Shown piece after piece: positions 25,007-35,227 of a DNA stretch of 64,000 nt. The position numbers and the translations under genes are program-made. A model generated the notes under the pieces. That model worked only from the letters and a program-made list of their open reading frames with translations. It was not told where the DNA came from and did no database searches. This stretch comes from an uncultured candidate division WPS-2 bacterium (GTDB lineage: Bacteria; Vulcanimicrobiota; Vulcanimicrobiia; Vulcanimicrobiales; Vulcanimicrobiaceae), in contig CALEYW010000088.1 of NCBI GenBank assembly GCA_937927945.1, positions 17,472-81,471 on the forward strand, in the 5' to 3' direction. The number at the start of each line of letters is the position of its first letter. Position 1 is the first letter of the stretch.

Positions 25007-27901
25007 GTGCGTCGTCGTCTTTTCGCCATGGCCGCTGTCGCCACGTTTGCAGCCGGCCTTGCCGCCGTTATGCCGCTGCGTGCGAGCGCGCAACAGGCTC
25101 CGGCCGCGGCTGCATCGATCTCGACCGGCACGATCAGCGGGGTGGCCGCGGATTCCGGCGGCGGTCCGCTCGCCGGCGCGCAGATCGTCGCGACCGGACC
25201 GACGCACGCCGTCGCGACGACGTCCGCCAACGGCGCCTACACCCTCTCGGGGCTCGTGCCCGGCGTGTACTCGATCGCGGCTTCGAAAACCGGGTATTCC
25301 GCCGCCACGCAGGTCGATGTGGCGGTCGTTGCAGGGGCACCGCTGGTGCTCAACGTCGCTCTCGCCCCCGCGACATTGAGCTCGCTGCGCGAGATCGGGC
25401 GGGTTAGCGTGAGCGGCGGCCGTAGCGGCTTCAACGCGTCGCCGGCCGCCGTGAGCATCATCTCCAATCAGACGTTCCTCGACCAGAGCCAACCGCAGGT
25501 CGCGCGCATCCTCGAGCAGACGCCGGGCGTGGTCAGCAGCTTGCCCGGCGGCGTGAACAACGCGTCGCCGGGTGCGATCACGTTCCCGAACATTCGTGGC
25601 GCGCTCTCCTTTGAGACCGCGGCGCTCGTCGACGGTCACCCGCTCTCGGTCGGCCAATACGGCGACTACGTGACGACGTTCCTGAACTCGTTCGTCCTGC
25701 AGGACGTCGAACTGATCAAAGGTCCCGGCGCGGCGTCGCCCACGATCGCGCGGGCTATCGGCGGGACAGTGAACTTCCGTACGCTCGACCCGAGCCCGCG
25801 CTTGCGCGGCACCGCGACCGTCGGGATCGACAGCTTCGGCGGCGTGTTCTCGAACTTCGGATACTCGAACACCTTCGGCCGGCTCGGAGTGCTCGTGGAC
25901 TACGCGGTCAACGGCACGCCCGGGCCATTGCACGACGCCCAATATCGCATGTCGCTCGACCCGGGTGTGTACGCCGTGTACGACTCGCACGGGCAGCAGA
26001 TCGAGATCCCTAACGGCGCCGTGAACGCCTCGACCCCGCCTGCGCAGTACAACCAGCGCGGTGAGGCGTCCACGTCGCTGGTGTTCTGCTGCCAGCACCT
26101 CAACACAACGTTCACGAACAAGAACGAACTCGTCAAGCTGCGCTACAAGCTTTCAGACGTGACGACCCTGACCGCCGGATTCCTCGGCAGCCAGACGTAT
26201 TCCGACCAGAACGGCAACAATTCGAACCAATTGACGACCGCGTTCACTCCCGGCGCCGGGTACTCCGGTTCACTCACGCCCGGCACGCAGCGCATCGTCG
26301 ATCCCGACAATTTCGGCATGCCCGCGTCCGAGATCAACAACGAGCCCATTTTCCAAGCGGAACTACGGACGTCGCTCCACAACGACACGATTCTGGGGCG
26401 CTTCTATTCGGCGTCGATCAGCCGCTTGGCATACGGCTCGCAGCACGATCCGAACGCCGACGCGTCGTTCTCGGCCCTCGTCTATGGCGGCGGCAACGGC
26501 AACCCGGTGTTCAACGGCTTGGATCAGTACGGCAAGCCCTACACGCTCGTGCTGCCCGGCCCGAACAACCCGAGCGCCGGAGTTCTGAACGGCAAGAATC
26601 TGGGCTCCGGCAACTCGTACTACGACTCGTCGGAAGAAGACAAGCTCGCCGGCTCGTCGCTCGAGTACGATCATTTCCTCGGCGAGAGCGGCAACGTCAT
26701 CTCGCTCTCGTACGACCAGAACCACGCCCGCACGCACACGTACGCGTTCGCGCCCGGCGGCGGGTTCAACGAATTCGTACCGGCGGGCTCGACCCAAGAC
26801 ACCGCGACCTATCTGCTGCGCGGAATCTTCAGCATCGGTAAGCTCAACCTCACCGCGGCGAACTACCTCACGAACTTCCGCTCGCACTACGGCGTGAACA
26901 ACTTCGGCACGCTTCTCTTCGAGGATCAGAACCTATGGCACTACGACGGCCGCCTCGGCCTCACGATGCGAGCGGACGCCGACACCAGCGTGCGTTTCTC
27001 GCTCGGCTCGGCCGTGGCGCCTCCGTACCTCGGTGCACTCGTAGCGAACAATACCACTCCAAGCGTCTGCCAAGGGTTCTTCCCCAACCCGTGTCCTGCG
27101 CCCGGAGTGCTGGTCGCGGCGAATTCTGTCGCGAATCCCAACCTCAAGGCTGAGACCTCGTTCGGCTACGACCTTGGCGCCGATCACCGTTTCCGCGACG
27201 GCACGGTGCTGACCGGGGATCTCTACCTGACGAACCTGCGCAATCAGATGGTCAAGAGCACATACCTCAACGGCATGGCGACGGTTGTCACGGATGCGTC
27301 AACGACCCCGCCGACGATGCAGACCTTACCGCTCTATACCACCGGCTATACGAACCTCTCGAACGCGCGCTACGAAGGCGTCGAGTTCGGCGTTCGCCGC
27401 GATCCGTTGCAGGGGTTCGGTTATACCGCGCAGGGCGCGCTGCTGCGCGCGTTCCCGTACAACCTCCCGGCATCGTTCTACGTAGGGTCGGGCGGCAACG
27501 TCGCGACGAACCTCGGCGTCGTTCCGAACATCAACTTCGGCTCGCACCAGACGATCTCGAACCAAGCGATTCCGTACGGTCAGGCCTATGCCGAGGTGCG
27601 GTATCGTCTGGTGCACGGCGCGCTGGCCTCGTTCGGTGAGACATACTACGGCACGAACAACTCGCTGGGGCTCCCTGCCTTCTGGGTGGCGAACCTCACC
27701 GGACGCGTGCCCGCGGGCAAGCAGACGACGCTGCAGCTGAGCGTCGACAATCTCTTCAACATCTATAGCGACTCGATCACGAACGAGTACACGGGCGCGC
27801 AACAGCCCCTCGTCAACGGCCAATACTACGCGAGCAACGCAAACGTGATCGGCCCGCGGATCGTCCGCTTCTCCATAACGCAGAGCTTCGGAGCCCGCTG
27901 A
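25007..27901 (+). CDS. TonB-dependent outer-membrane receptor with N-terminal regulatory-like domain
   Basis: Outer-membrane active-transport channel of 964 residues, driven by TonB. The GTG start follows GGAGG by five bases. A signal peptide (to about residue 29, ending RASAQ) is followed by a carboxypeptidase-regulatory-like Ig domain (GTISGVAADSGGGPLAGAQI ...), a plug domain (VARILEQTPGVVS, NIRGA, VELIKGPGAAS) and a 22-strand type barrel ending in FSITQSFGAR with aromatic last strands. Lying 98 bases after the sugar permeases, it is probably the outer gate for the same substrate, perhaps an oligosaccharide. Confidence 0.9.
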   Translation: MRRRLFAMAAVATFAAGLAAVMPLRASAQQAPAAAASISTGTISGVAADSGGGPLAGAQIVATGPTHAVATTSANGAYTLSGLVPGVYSIAASKTGYSAATQVDVAVVAGAPLVLNVALAPATLSSLREIGRVSVSGGRSGFNASPAAVSIISNQTFLDQSQPQVARILEQTPGVVSSLPGGVNNASPGAITFPNIRGALSFETAALVDGHPLSVGQYGDYVTTFLNSFVLQDVELIKGPGAASPTIARAIGGTVNFRTLDPSPRLRGTATVGIDSFGGVFSNFGYSNTFGRLGVLVDYAVNGTPGPLHDAQYRMSLDPGVYAVYDSHGQQIEIPNGAVNASTPPAQYNQRGEASTSLVFCCQHLNTTFTNKNELVKLRYKLSDVTTLTAGFLGSQTYSDQNGNNSNQLTTAFTPGAGYSGSLTPGTQRIVDPDNFGMPASEINNEPIFQAELRTSLHNDTILGRFYSASISRLAYGSQHDPNADASFSALVYGGGNGNPVFNGLDQYGKPYTLVLPGPNNPSAGVLNGKNLGSGNSYYDSSEEDKLAGSSLEYDHFLGESGNVISLSYDQNHARTHTYAFAPGGGFNEFVPAGSTQDTATYLLRGIFSIGKLNLTAANYLTNFRSHYGVNNFGTLLFEDQNLWHYDGRLGLTMRADADTSVRFSLGSAVAPPYLGALVANNTTPSVCQGFFPNPCPAPGVLVAANSVANPNLKAETSFGYDLGADHRFRDGTVLTGDLYLTNLRNQMVKSTYLNGMATVVTDASTTPPTMQTLPLYTTGYTNLSNARYEGVEFGVRRDPLQGFGYTAQGALLRAFPYNLPASFYVGSGGNVATNLGVVPNINFGSHQTISNQAIPYGQAYAEVRYRLVHGALASFGETYYGTNNSLGLPAFWVANLTGRVPAGKQTTLQLSVDNLFNIYSDSITNEYTGAQQPLVNGQYYASNANVIGPRIVRFSITQSFGAR

Positions 27902-27940
27902 CCTAGGAAGGCTGCGGTCCCGTCCCCGCGGCGACCCCGT

Positions 27941-27989
27941 GGAAGCCGCCGCGTTTGTCCCGCAAGGGCCTTGCAGTACGGCGGCTTCC
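27941..27989. terminator. Nested inverted repeat after the receptor gene
   Basis: A perfect 11-base inverted repeat, GGAAGCCGCCG (27941-27951) and CGGCGGCTTCC (27979-27989), encloses a smaller GCAAGG/CCTTGC hairpin. It sits 40 bases after the stop of the receptor gene. There is no T-run after it, so it may be a terminator of the T-less type, an RNA-stabilising element, or the leader of the small gene that follows. Confidence 0.4.
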
Positions 27990-28071
27990 GCTTACCTTGC
28001 GGTATCGGAGAATCCGATAGCGACTATCCCCGCTTCCGCCATGGGCCCGGCGGGTCTACGCTGGTTGCATC

Positions 28072-28239
28072 ATGCAACAGACACTTTCTCACCCAGCCCA
28101 CTGGCTGCAGGCCGCCTTCGCTCGCCTGATCGGCTCGGCGAAACGCCGCGCTCCGGCGGTCGCATACGATCGCGACACGGTGCTCACGGATCAGATGGAA
28201 CGCGAACTCGCAGCGCGCGAATTCCGCCGCTGGCGCTAA
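28072..28239 (+). CDS. Possible small protein of 55 residues
   Basis: An open frame starting MQQTLSHPAHWLQAAF and ending with a charged, arginine-rich tail EREL-AAREFRRWR before TAA. The second half is strongly charged and could be a helix. No family is recognised. It lies in the 341-base gap between the receptor gene and the convergent ATPase gene, downstream of a nested hairpin. I see no strong ribosome-binding site, so this is only a candidate. Confidence 0.35.
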   Translation: MQQTLSHPAHWLQAAFARLIGSAKRRAPAVAYDRDTVLTDQMERELAAREFRRWR

Positions 28240-28242
28240 ACC

Positions 28243-29328
<1,086 letters not shown>

Positions 29329-29373
29329 GGCCGAATGTTGGCATCCGGCCGTGGCGGAGCCTTCGAGCCGCCC

Positions 29374-30288
29374 TCAGTCGGCTTCCGGAGTCGCGAAGCG
29401 GCGTAGCGCCTGCAGCGAGGGGATGAAGTAGTACGCGCCGGTCAACGGCGTCGAATACGTAGTCAGCGCGTCGCGCACGCCGTCCTCGGCGCCGGCCATG
29501 CGACGCAGCATGCGGTCCAGACGATGCCGATCGGCGCCGAAGCCGACGAACACGGTTCCGTGATCGCGCACCATGCCGTACGCGACGTTGCGGCGGAAAA
29601 TATCCAGCTCTTCGCCGTTCTCTTCGATGGTGGTACGCGGGACGTGCGCGTCGAGCGGCATCACGTCTTCGGGCAACTCGACGCTGTCGGGTTTGGTCCG
29701 TCCAATCACGCGTTCTTGCGTCTCCTGCGGCAGCGCGCTCCAGTCGTCCGCGAGGTGCCGCCATTGCTGGAAGAGCAGAACGCTGCCGCCCGCGCCGGGC
29801 GCGCCGTCCGCGACGGTCGCGACGGTGGGCGCTTCCAGAAGGCTCGGATTTTCCGTACCGTCCTCGAACCCGGTCAAATCGCGGCTGTGCCGATACGACC
29901 ATCCGACGATCTCGCGTTCGACCTTCGCGACCGGACGCAAGGCGACGATCGCGTCGCGCGCCATGTCGAAGACGACGTCGTACGACGACCCGGCGATCCA
30001 GAGCCAAGCATCGGCCTGCGTCGCGGGCATCGAGTAGCCGCGAGCGCCGCGCAGCGGCTCGTTGAACCCGGCGAGTTCCGGCGGCACATCGTCGGGGGCG
30101 ACCGAGCGCCAGAGTTCCGGACGGAAACCGATCACCAGGTTCACGCCGCCGACCGTCGTGTGCGGTTCGTGGATGTCGACGACCGCCTGGACGAAGCGCG
30201 CCGGATCGGTCCCGGGGAGGACCGAGAATTCGAGGTAGGTGTGCGAGGCGTCGCCGAGCGCGAAGATCCCCGTTTGCGGAATCGCCAT
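29374..30288 (-). CDS. Dyp-type haem peroxidase
   Basis: Dye-decolourising peroxidase of 304 residues. The family motif GFEDGTENP begins at residue 140 and supplies the distal aspartate; His215 in DAHVPRTT is the likely proximal haem ligand, and Arg232 in FRRNVAYG the conserved distal arginine. The fold is the double ferredoxin-like type (YLEFSVLP ... TVFVGFGAD). No Tat signal is seen, so it is probably cytoplasmic or encapsulin-loaded, but no encapsulin gene is in the window. It begins 11 bases after the dehydrogenase gene and is likely co-transcribed. Confidence 0.93.
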   Translation of the reverse strand: MAIPQTGIFALGDASHTYLEFSVLPGTDPARFVQAVVDIHEPHTTVGGVNLVIGFRPELWRSVAPDDVPPELAGFNEPLRGARGYSMPATQADAWLWIAGSSYDVVFDMARDAIVALRPVAKVEREIVGWSYRHSRDLTGFEDGTENPSLLEAPTVATVADGAPGAGGSVLLFQQWRHLADDWSALPQETQERVIGRTKPDSVELPEDVMPLDAHVPRTTIEENGEELDIFRRNVAYGMVRDHGTVFVGFGADRHRLDRMLRRMAGAEDGVRDALTTYSTPLTGAYYFIPSLQALRRFATPEAD

Positions 30289-30299
30289 CTCGTTGCTAA

Positions 30300-31184
30300 C
30301 TATGCCTTTGACGTCGAGGTTGCGTTCTTGTCGTAGAGCTGCATGAGGGCGCCGGGACCGCCCGCCTTGTGACCTTGCGCGCTGAGCATGCGGTAGACCG
30401 ACGTCACGGCGCCGGTGACCGGCATCGGCGAGGTCGTGACGCTCGCCATGTCGCCGATGATCTCGAGGTCCTTCAAGAGCAGGTTCGTGGTCGACGGACG
30501 AAACTTGCCCTGGACCATGTTCTGAGCGTGCGCGGCGCGCACGGCGGAATCGGCCCAGCCGCCGGCGAGCGCGTCGACCATCTGCGCGGGATCGATCCCG
30601 CAGCGCCGCGCGTAAGCGATCACCTCGGCCCACAGCGCGGCGGTCGATGCGACCACGGCCTGATTGCACGACTTCGTGATCTGCCCGTTGCCGACGGGGC
30701 CCATGTGGGTGACGTTCGCTCCGTACGCCGCGATCCACGGACGCACGCGGGCGACGTCGGCCGGCTCACCGCCAAGAAAAATCGACAGCGTTCCGGCGGC
30801 CGCTCCGGCCGAACCGCCGGAGACGGGCGCGTCGACCCAACCGACCGACATATCGCGCAATTGCACCGCAAAACTGCGCGTCTCTTCCGGATGGATCGTC
30901 GAGTGATCGACGATCAGACTGCCTTGCGCCGCGCCGTCGGAGAGCCCGTGGTCGCCGAACACGACCTCTTCGACCGCGTTGCCGTCGGTCACGCACAAGA
31001 TCACCGCTTCACACCGCGCCGCCAGTTCGGCCGGCGTGGCTGCCGCGGTCGCGCCCGCATCGAGCGCGGGCTGCAGGCGCGATTGGGTTCGACCCCAGAC
31101 GATCACACGGTGCCCGGCACCGATCAGCCGCAGCGCCATCGGCGCGCCAATGTCTCCCAGTCCGATCCACCCTAGCGTGGCCAT
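30300..31184 (-). CDS. 3-hydroxyisobutyrate dehydrogenase-family protein
   Basis: A beta-hydroxyacid dehydrogenase of 294 residues. The NAD(P) loop GLGDIGAPMA is at residues 8-17, DAPVSGGSAGA is the substrate-binding motif and GNGQITKSCNQ holds the catalytic lysine. Relatives oxidise 3-hydroxyisobutyrate in valine breakdown, reduce tartronate semialdehyde, or reduce succinic semialdehyde. The nearby branched-chain amino acid transporter makes a role in valine breakdown attractive. GAGGAGG lies just before the ATG. Confidence 0.88.
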   Translation of the reverse strand: MATLGWIGLGDIGAPMALRLIGAGHRVIVWGRTQSRLQPALDAGATAAATPAELAARCEAVILCVTDGNAVEEVVFGDHGLSDGAAQGSLIVDHSTIHPEETRSFAVQLRDMSVGWVDAPVSGGSAGAAAGTLSIFLGGEPADVARVRPWIAAYGANVTHMGPVGNGQITKSCNQAVVASTAALWAEVIAYARRCGIDPAQMVDALAGGWADSAVRAAHAQNMVQGKFRPSTTNLLLKDLEIIGDMASVTTSPMPVTGAVTSVYRMLSAQGHKAGGPGALMQLYDKNATSTSKA

Positions 31185-31257
31185 CCCATCCTCCTCAATC
31201 CCAGCTGACGATAGGTAGTGCGATGCGGCGCGGTGGACTGACCTGCCGGCGCTACCC

Positions 31258-31857
31258 CTAGCGCGGCAGATCGGCGTCCGCGCCGCGCGGGATGAGGTAG
31301 TACCCGGCGACGATCAGATAGAGCCCGAAGCTCACGGCAGGCGCGAGCAATGATGTCAACGTCGCGACGATGTAGATTGCCACGCCGACGCGGTAGGCGA
31401 TCGTCGTCGCGCGGATTGTCTTGGCGTCGACCTGCTGAGCGAACGCGCCGCTGCGGGTGAGATGCGCGAGCAGCAGGTTGTACGCGACCGCGGTCCACGT
31501 GAGCGTGACGCCGTAGAGAAATGCCGCCGGCCGCATCGTCGGGTACGCGCCCAGCGTCGAGGTCGCGAAGGGAATGAAGACGGTCCCGGCCAGCAGCGCG
31601 AGGTTGAGGAAGACGGTCATCCGGTCGACGCGCGACACGAGCCGGAACAGCGCGTGATGGTTCTGCCACATGATCCCGATCACCGCAAAGCTCAGAATGT
31701 ACGCGAGGAAGTTCGGCCAGAGTTCGAGCAGGGCACGGCTGAGCTCGCCCTCGGAAGGCGGCGCGTGAAAGGCGGGCAGCGCGATGCCGAGGATCAGTAC
31801 CGTGATCGCGAATGCGAAGACGCCGTCCGTGAACGCTTCGAAACGCGACTTGTTCAT
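31258..31857 (-). CDS. TMEM175/DUF1211-family potassium-channel-like membrane protein
   Basis: A 199-residue protein with five to six membrane segments. RFEAFTDGVFAFAITVLIL at the start of the first segment is the family's FSDGVFAIAxTLL-type filter-lining helix, including the phenylalanine and aspartate. Bacterial TMEM175 proteins form tetrameric potassium channels. The ATG lies five bases after the livF stop, so it appears to be the last gene of the liv operon, an unusual position. Confidence 0.85.
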   Translation of the reverse strand: MNKSRFEAFTDGVFAFAITVLILGIALPAFHAPPSEGELSRALLELWPNFLAYILSFAVIGIMWQNHHALFRLVSRVDRMTVFLNLALLAGTVFIPFATSTLGAYPTMRPAAFLYGVTLTWTAVAYNLLLAHLTRSGAFAQQVDAKTIRATTIAYRVGVAIYIVATLTSLLAPAVSFGLYLIVAGYYLIPRGADADLPR

Positions 31858-31862
31858 CGTGG

Positions 31863-32582
31863 TCAGTTCGCGGGCGCGACGTCCATCCCCATCAGCGAGC
31901 GAATGCGGTCGCGGTCGCCGGCGAGTTCGGCCGCAGGTCCCTCGTGGACGACGCTGCCGCTGTCGAGGACGTACGCGCGCTCGGCCATCTTCAGCGCGAG
32001 CAGCGCGTTCTGTTCGACGAGCAGGATCGCGACGCCGGATTTCTTCAGCTCGCCGAGGATGTGGTATACCTCCTCGACGATCAGCGGTGCTAGGCCCTGC
32101 GACGGCTCGTCGACCAGGATCAGGCGCGGGTTCGCGACGAGCGCGCGGCCGATCGCGAGCATCTCTTGCTCGCCGCCCGAGAGGCGGCCCGATTTGCGCG
32201 AGCGCAGTTCGGCCAGCTTCGGCAGATGTTCGAAGACGCGCGCGATGGTCCACGATCCGCCGCGTCCGTTCTCGGCGAGTTGCAGATTCTCGAGCGTGCT
32301 GAGATCCTTGAACATGCGTCGGCCTTCTGGGACGTAGCCGACACCGAGTCGCGCGACCTTGTAGGCCGGCCAGCCGGTGATCGTCTGCCCGGCGTAGCGC
32401 ACGGTGCCGGCGCGCGGCGGGGTCAGGCCGAGGATGCTGCGCATCGTCGTCGTCTTACCGGCGCCGTTGAGGCCGAGCAGCGCGACACACTCACCTTCGC
32501 CGACCCTCAGCGAGACGTCGCGCAAAATGCGGATCTTGCCGTAGTTCGTGCACAGGCCCTCGACGGCGAGCAGCTCAGACAT
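31863..32582 (-). CDS. livF: Branched-chain amino acid ABC ATPase LivF
   Basis: One of two ATPases of a LIV-type importer, 239 residues. Walker A GLNGAGKT is at residues 37-44, the signature is LSGGEQEMLAIGRAL, and LVDEPSQGLAP is Walker B with its LivF-specific ending. It overlaps livG by eight bases. The order livK-H-M-G-F on the minus strand is the standard one. Confidence 0.95.
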   Translation of the reverse strand: MSELLAVEGLCTNYGKIRILRDVSLRVGEGECVALLGLNGAGKTTTMRSILGLTPPRAGTVRYAGQTITGWPAYKVARLGVGYVPEGRRMFKDLSTLENLQLAENGRGGSWTIARVFEHLPKLAELRSRKSGRLSGGEQEMLAIGRALVANPRLILVDEPSQGLAPLIVEEVYHILGELKKSGVAILLVEQNALLALKMAERAYVLDSGSVVHEGPAAELAGDRDRIRSLMGMDVAPAN

Positions 32583-33351
32583 GGTCGAGCACCTCCTTGC
32601 CCAGATATGCGCTGCGGACGGCCTCGTTGGCGGCGATCTCCAGCGGAGTCCCCTCGGCGAGCATCTTGCCGCGGTCGAGCACGGAGATGAAGTCGGCGAG
32701 TGAGAGGACAACACGCATGTTGTGTTCGACGAACAGCACGGTCAGGCCGAGCCGCGTGCGCAGATCGCGGATCACGCCCATGATGCGATCGGTCTCCGTT
32801 TCGGCCAGGCCGGCCATCGGCTCGTCGAGCAGCACCAGCACCGGGTCGGTGGAGAGGCTCATCGCGATCTCGACCAGCCGCTGCGAGCCGTGCGCCAGTT
32901 CGGAGATCGGCCGGTCGCGCTGCGTGGTGAGGTTGACGAAGCCGAGCAGCTCGTCGACCCGCGCGTCGACGGCCTGGGCCGCCGGGCCGCGCGGCGTACG
33001 CAGGCGGAACGCCTGCTTCGCGTGCGCGCGCACGCCCAGGCGAATGTTCTCGTCGACCGTCAGTTCGGGGAATACGCTCGGGGTCTGGAACGTGCGTCCC
33101 ATCCCCATCGCGATGCGCTTCCAGTTCAGCGCGCGGGTGACGTCCTCGCCTTTGAACGTAACCCGGCCGCCGTCCGGCAGCGCGTAGCCGGAGACGGCGT
33201 TGAAGAACGTCGTCTTGCCGGCGCCGTTGGGACCGATCAGCGCGTGGATCGTCCCTTCGCGGACCTGCATCGATACGTCGTCGACGGCGCGGACGCCGCC
33301 GAAGACTTTCGAGACGTGGCTCGCGTCGAGCAGGATCGCGTCAGACGCCAC
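32575..33351 (-). CDS. livG: Branched-chain amino acid ABC ATPase LivG
   Basis: Second ATPase of the importer, 258 residues. GPNGAGKT lies at residues 40-47; FQTPSVFPELTVDENI, ELAHGSQRLVEIAMSL and LLDEPMAGLAETET are the LivG forms of the Q-loop, signature and Walker B motifs. The C-terminal VLDRGKMLAEGTP with AAYLG-like ending (RSAYLGKEV) is also typical. The GTG start overlaps livM by eleven bases. Confidence 0.95.
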   Translation of the reverse strand: MASDAILLDASHVSKVFGGVRAVDDVSMQVREGTIHALIGPNGAGKTTFFNAVSGYALPDGGRVTFKGEDVTRALNWKRIAMGMGRTFQTPSVFPELTVDENIRLGVRAHAKQAFRLRTPRGPAAQAVDARVDELLGFVNLTTQRDRPISELAHGSQRLVEIAMSLSTDPVLVLLDEPMAGLAETETDRIMGVIRDLRTRLGLTVLFVEHNMRVVLSLADFISVLDRGKMLAEGTPLEIAANEAVRSAYLGKEVLDHV

Positions 33352-34357
33352 GGCTCACCCCCGTCGGTGCGTGCGGCTCGAACGCGGCGTTCATGTCGTC
33401 GGCGGCGGTATCGCTCCGGCGGCGGCTCAACGCGGCGATCGATCCGAGGATGCCGCGTGGAAAGCCCAGGACGCACACCACGAACAGCGCGCCCAGGAAG
33501 ATCTGCCACAGCGGTGTGATCGTCGAGATGATGTCCTTCCCGATCACGTAAATGAACGCTCCCGCCAGCGAACCCCACACTGTACCGGCGCCACCGAGGA
33601 TCATGCTCAGGACGAAGTAGCCCGATTGGTGCCAGTCGAGCTCGAGCGGGTATGCGAAGTTGATCAGCAGCGCGAACAGCGCGCCGCTTGCGCCGGCGAG
33701 CGTCGCCGAGATCAGCAGTGCGACGAAGATGAAGCGGTCGGAGTTCACACCGAGAAAGCGCACGCGCGCCTCGTTCTGCCGGATCGCGACGAGGGTGCGC
33801 CCGAACGGTGATCGCACGACGCTGCGGAAGGCAAGCAGCGCGATCACGAACGCCGCCAGCGCGATGTAGTAGAACCCCAGCTCGTGCACCGTCACGTGCG
33901 CTGCCGGCACGCCGAGGTACGGGCGCGTGATGTTCATCCCGTCCTCGCCGCCGGTCACGTCGGTGTCGCGGTACGCGATGAAATAGAAGACCTGCCCGAA
34001 CGCGATCGAGAGCAGGCCGAAGTATATCCCGCGCCGCCGCAGCAGGAACGGCGCGAGGATCAGGCCGCCGACGAGCGCCAAGGCCGTTCCGATCAGCACG
34101 GCCTCGATGAAGTGGACGCCGAAGTATCGCACGGACAGCGCCGCGCCGTAGGCGCCCAGGCCGAAATACGCCGCGTTCCCGAACGCGGGGAGCCCGGTAT
34201 AGCCGAGCAGCAGGTTGACGCTCATGACCGCGATTGCGGTGATGAGCACCTCACTGACGATCGAGATGTCGAGGTGCACCAGAGGCGCGAGAAACGGTGC
34301 CGCGGCGAAGACCGCCACGACGGCCGCCGAGGCGAGCAATTCGGTCCGTGCGTTCAC
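33341..34357 (-). CDS. livM: Branched-chain amino acid ABC permease LivM
   Basis: Membrane subunit of 338 residues with about eight to ten hydrophobic helices. NLLLGYTGLPAFGNAAYFGLGAY is the LivM/LivH signature near the N-terminus and AIRQNEARVRFLGVNSDRFIFVAL is the cytoplasmic coupling loop. The GTG start overlaps the livH stop (GTGA). The C-terminal tail of about 35 residues is polar and longer than usual. Confidence 0.94.
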   Translation of the reverse strand: MNARTELLASAAVVAVFAAAPFLAPLVHLDISIVSEVLITAIAVMSVNLLLGYTGLPAFGNAAYFGLGAYGAALSVRYFGVHFIEAVLIGTALALVGGLILAPFLLRRRGIYFGLLSIAFGQVFYFIAYRDTDVTGGEDGMNITRPYLGVPAAHVTVHELGFYYIALAAFVIALLAFRSVVRSPFGRTLVAIRQNEARVRFLGVNSDRFIFVALLISATLAGASGALFALLINFAYPLELDWHQSGYFVLSMILGGAGTVWGSLAGAFIYVIGKDIISTITPLWQIFLGALFVVCVLGFPRGILGSIAALSRRRSDTAADDMNAAFEPHAPTGVSRGV

Positions 34358-35226
34358 CCGAAGATGCCTTCCTCTCCGAAAAGGCCGCGCGGACGCACCA
34401 GCAGCACGAGCGCCATCAGGACGTACATCGAGACCTCGCTGGCCGCCGGAATCCACAGCGTGGTCAAGGAGATCGCCATCCCGATCAGCAGCCCGCCGAC
34501 GATGCTCCCGAACAGGCTTCCCATCCCGCCGATGATGACGGTGACGAACGCCGGCATCAGGAGCGCGTTGCCGCTGGTCGGCGCGAGACCCAGCATCCCC
34601 GCCGCGAGCACGCCCGCGATCCCGGCCAGGAAGATCCCCAGGCCGAAGTTCACCGCGTAGAGCACCTGCGTGTTCGTCCCGAGCGCCGCGATCATCTCCG
34701 TGTCCTGGACCGCCGCACGCAAACGCAGCCCGAAGCGCGTGCGGGTCAGGAAGAGCGCCAGGGCCACCATCGCGACGACGAGCACGATGACGATGAAGAT
34801 GCGGAACTTCGGGAAGCTCATGAAGCCCAAGCTCGCCGCGCCCGCCAGGCCGGGCGGCGGCGAGAACGGGACGCCGTTGGCACCCCAGATCAGGCGGTAG
34901 ATCTCCTCCGCCATGAGCGAGAGGCCGAACGTCATCAGCAGGCTGTAGAACGGCTCGCGCTTGTAGAGCGGACGCACCAGCGTCCGCTCTACGACGATGC
35001 CGACGATCACCGCGATCAGCGGTGCGGCGACGAGGGCGAACCAGAACGACGTGCCGCGCGAGACCATCGTGAAGGCGAGGTATCCCGCGAGCGTCATGAA
35101 ACTCCCGTGCGCCATGTTGATGGTGCCGGTGAGGTTCATGATCAGCGAGAGTCCGATCCCGACGATCGCGTAGAATGCGCCGAGCACCAGCCCGTTGAAG
35201 ACTTGGGGCGCGAGATGCTCGATCAC
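34354..35226 (-). CDS. livH: Branched-chain amino acid ABC permease LivH
   Basis: Membrane subunit of 290 residues. NGLVLGAFYAIVGIGLSLIM, NLTGTINMAHGSFMTLAGYLAF and the coupling loop RAAVQDTEMIAALGTNTQVLYAVNFG are diagnostic of LivH. IIGGMGSLFGSIVGGLLIGM closes the core. It begins with GTG one base after the livK stop. Confidence 0.95.
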   Translation of the reverse strand: MIEHLAPQVFNGLVLGAFYAIVGIGLSLIMNLTGTINMAHGSFMTLAGYLAFTMVSRGTSFWFALVAAPLIAVIVGIVVERTLVRPLYKREPFYSLLMTFGLSLMAEEIYRLIWGANGVPFSPPPGLAGAASLGFMSFPKFRIFIVIVLVVAMVALALFLTRTRFGLRLRAAVQDTEMIAALGTNTQVLYAVNFGLGIFLAGIAGVLAAGMLGLAPTSGNALLMPAFVTVIIGGMGSLFGSIVGGLLIGMAISLTTLWIPAASEVSMYVLMALVLLVRPRGLFGEEGIFG

Positions 35227-35227
35227 G

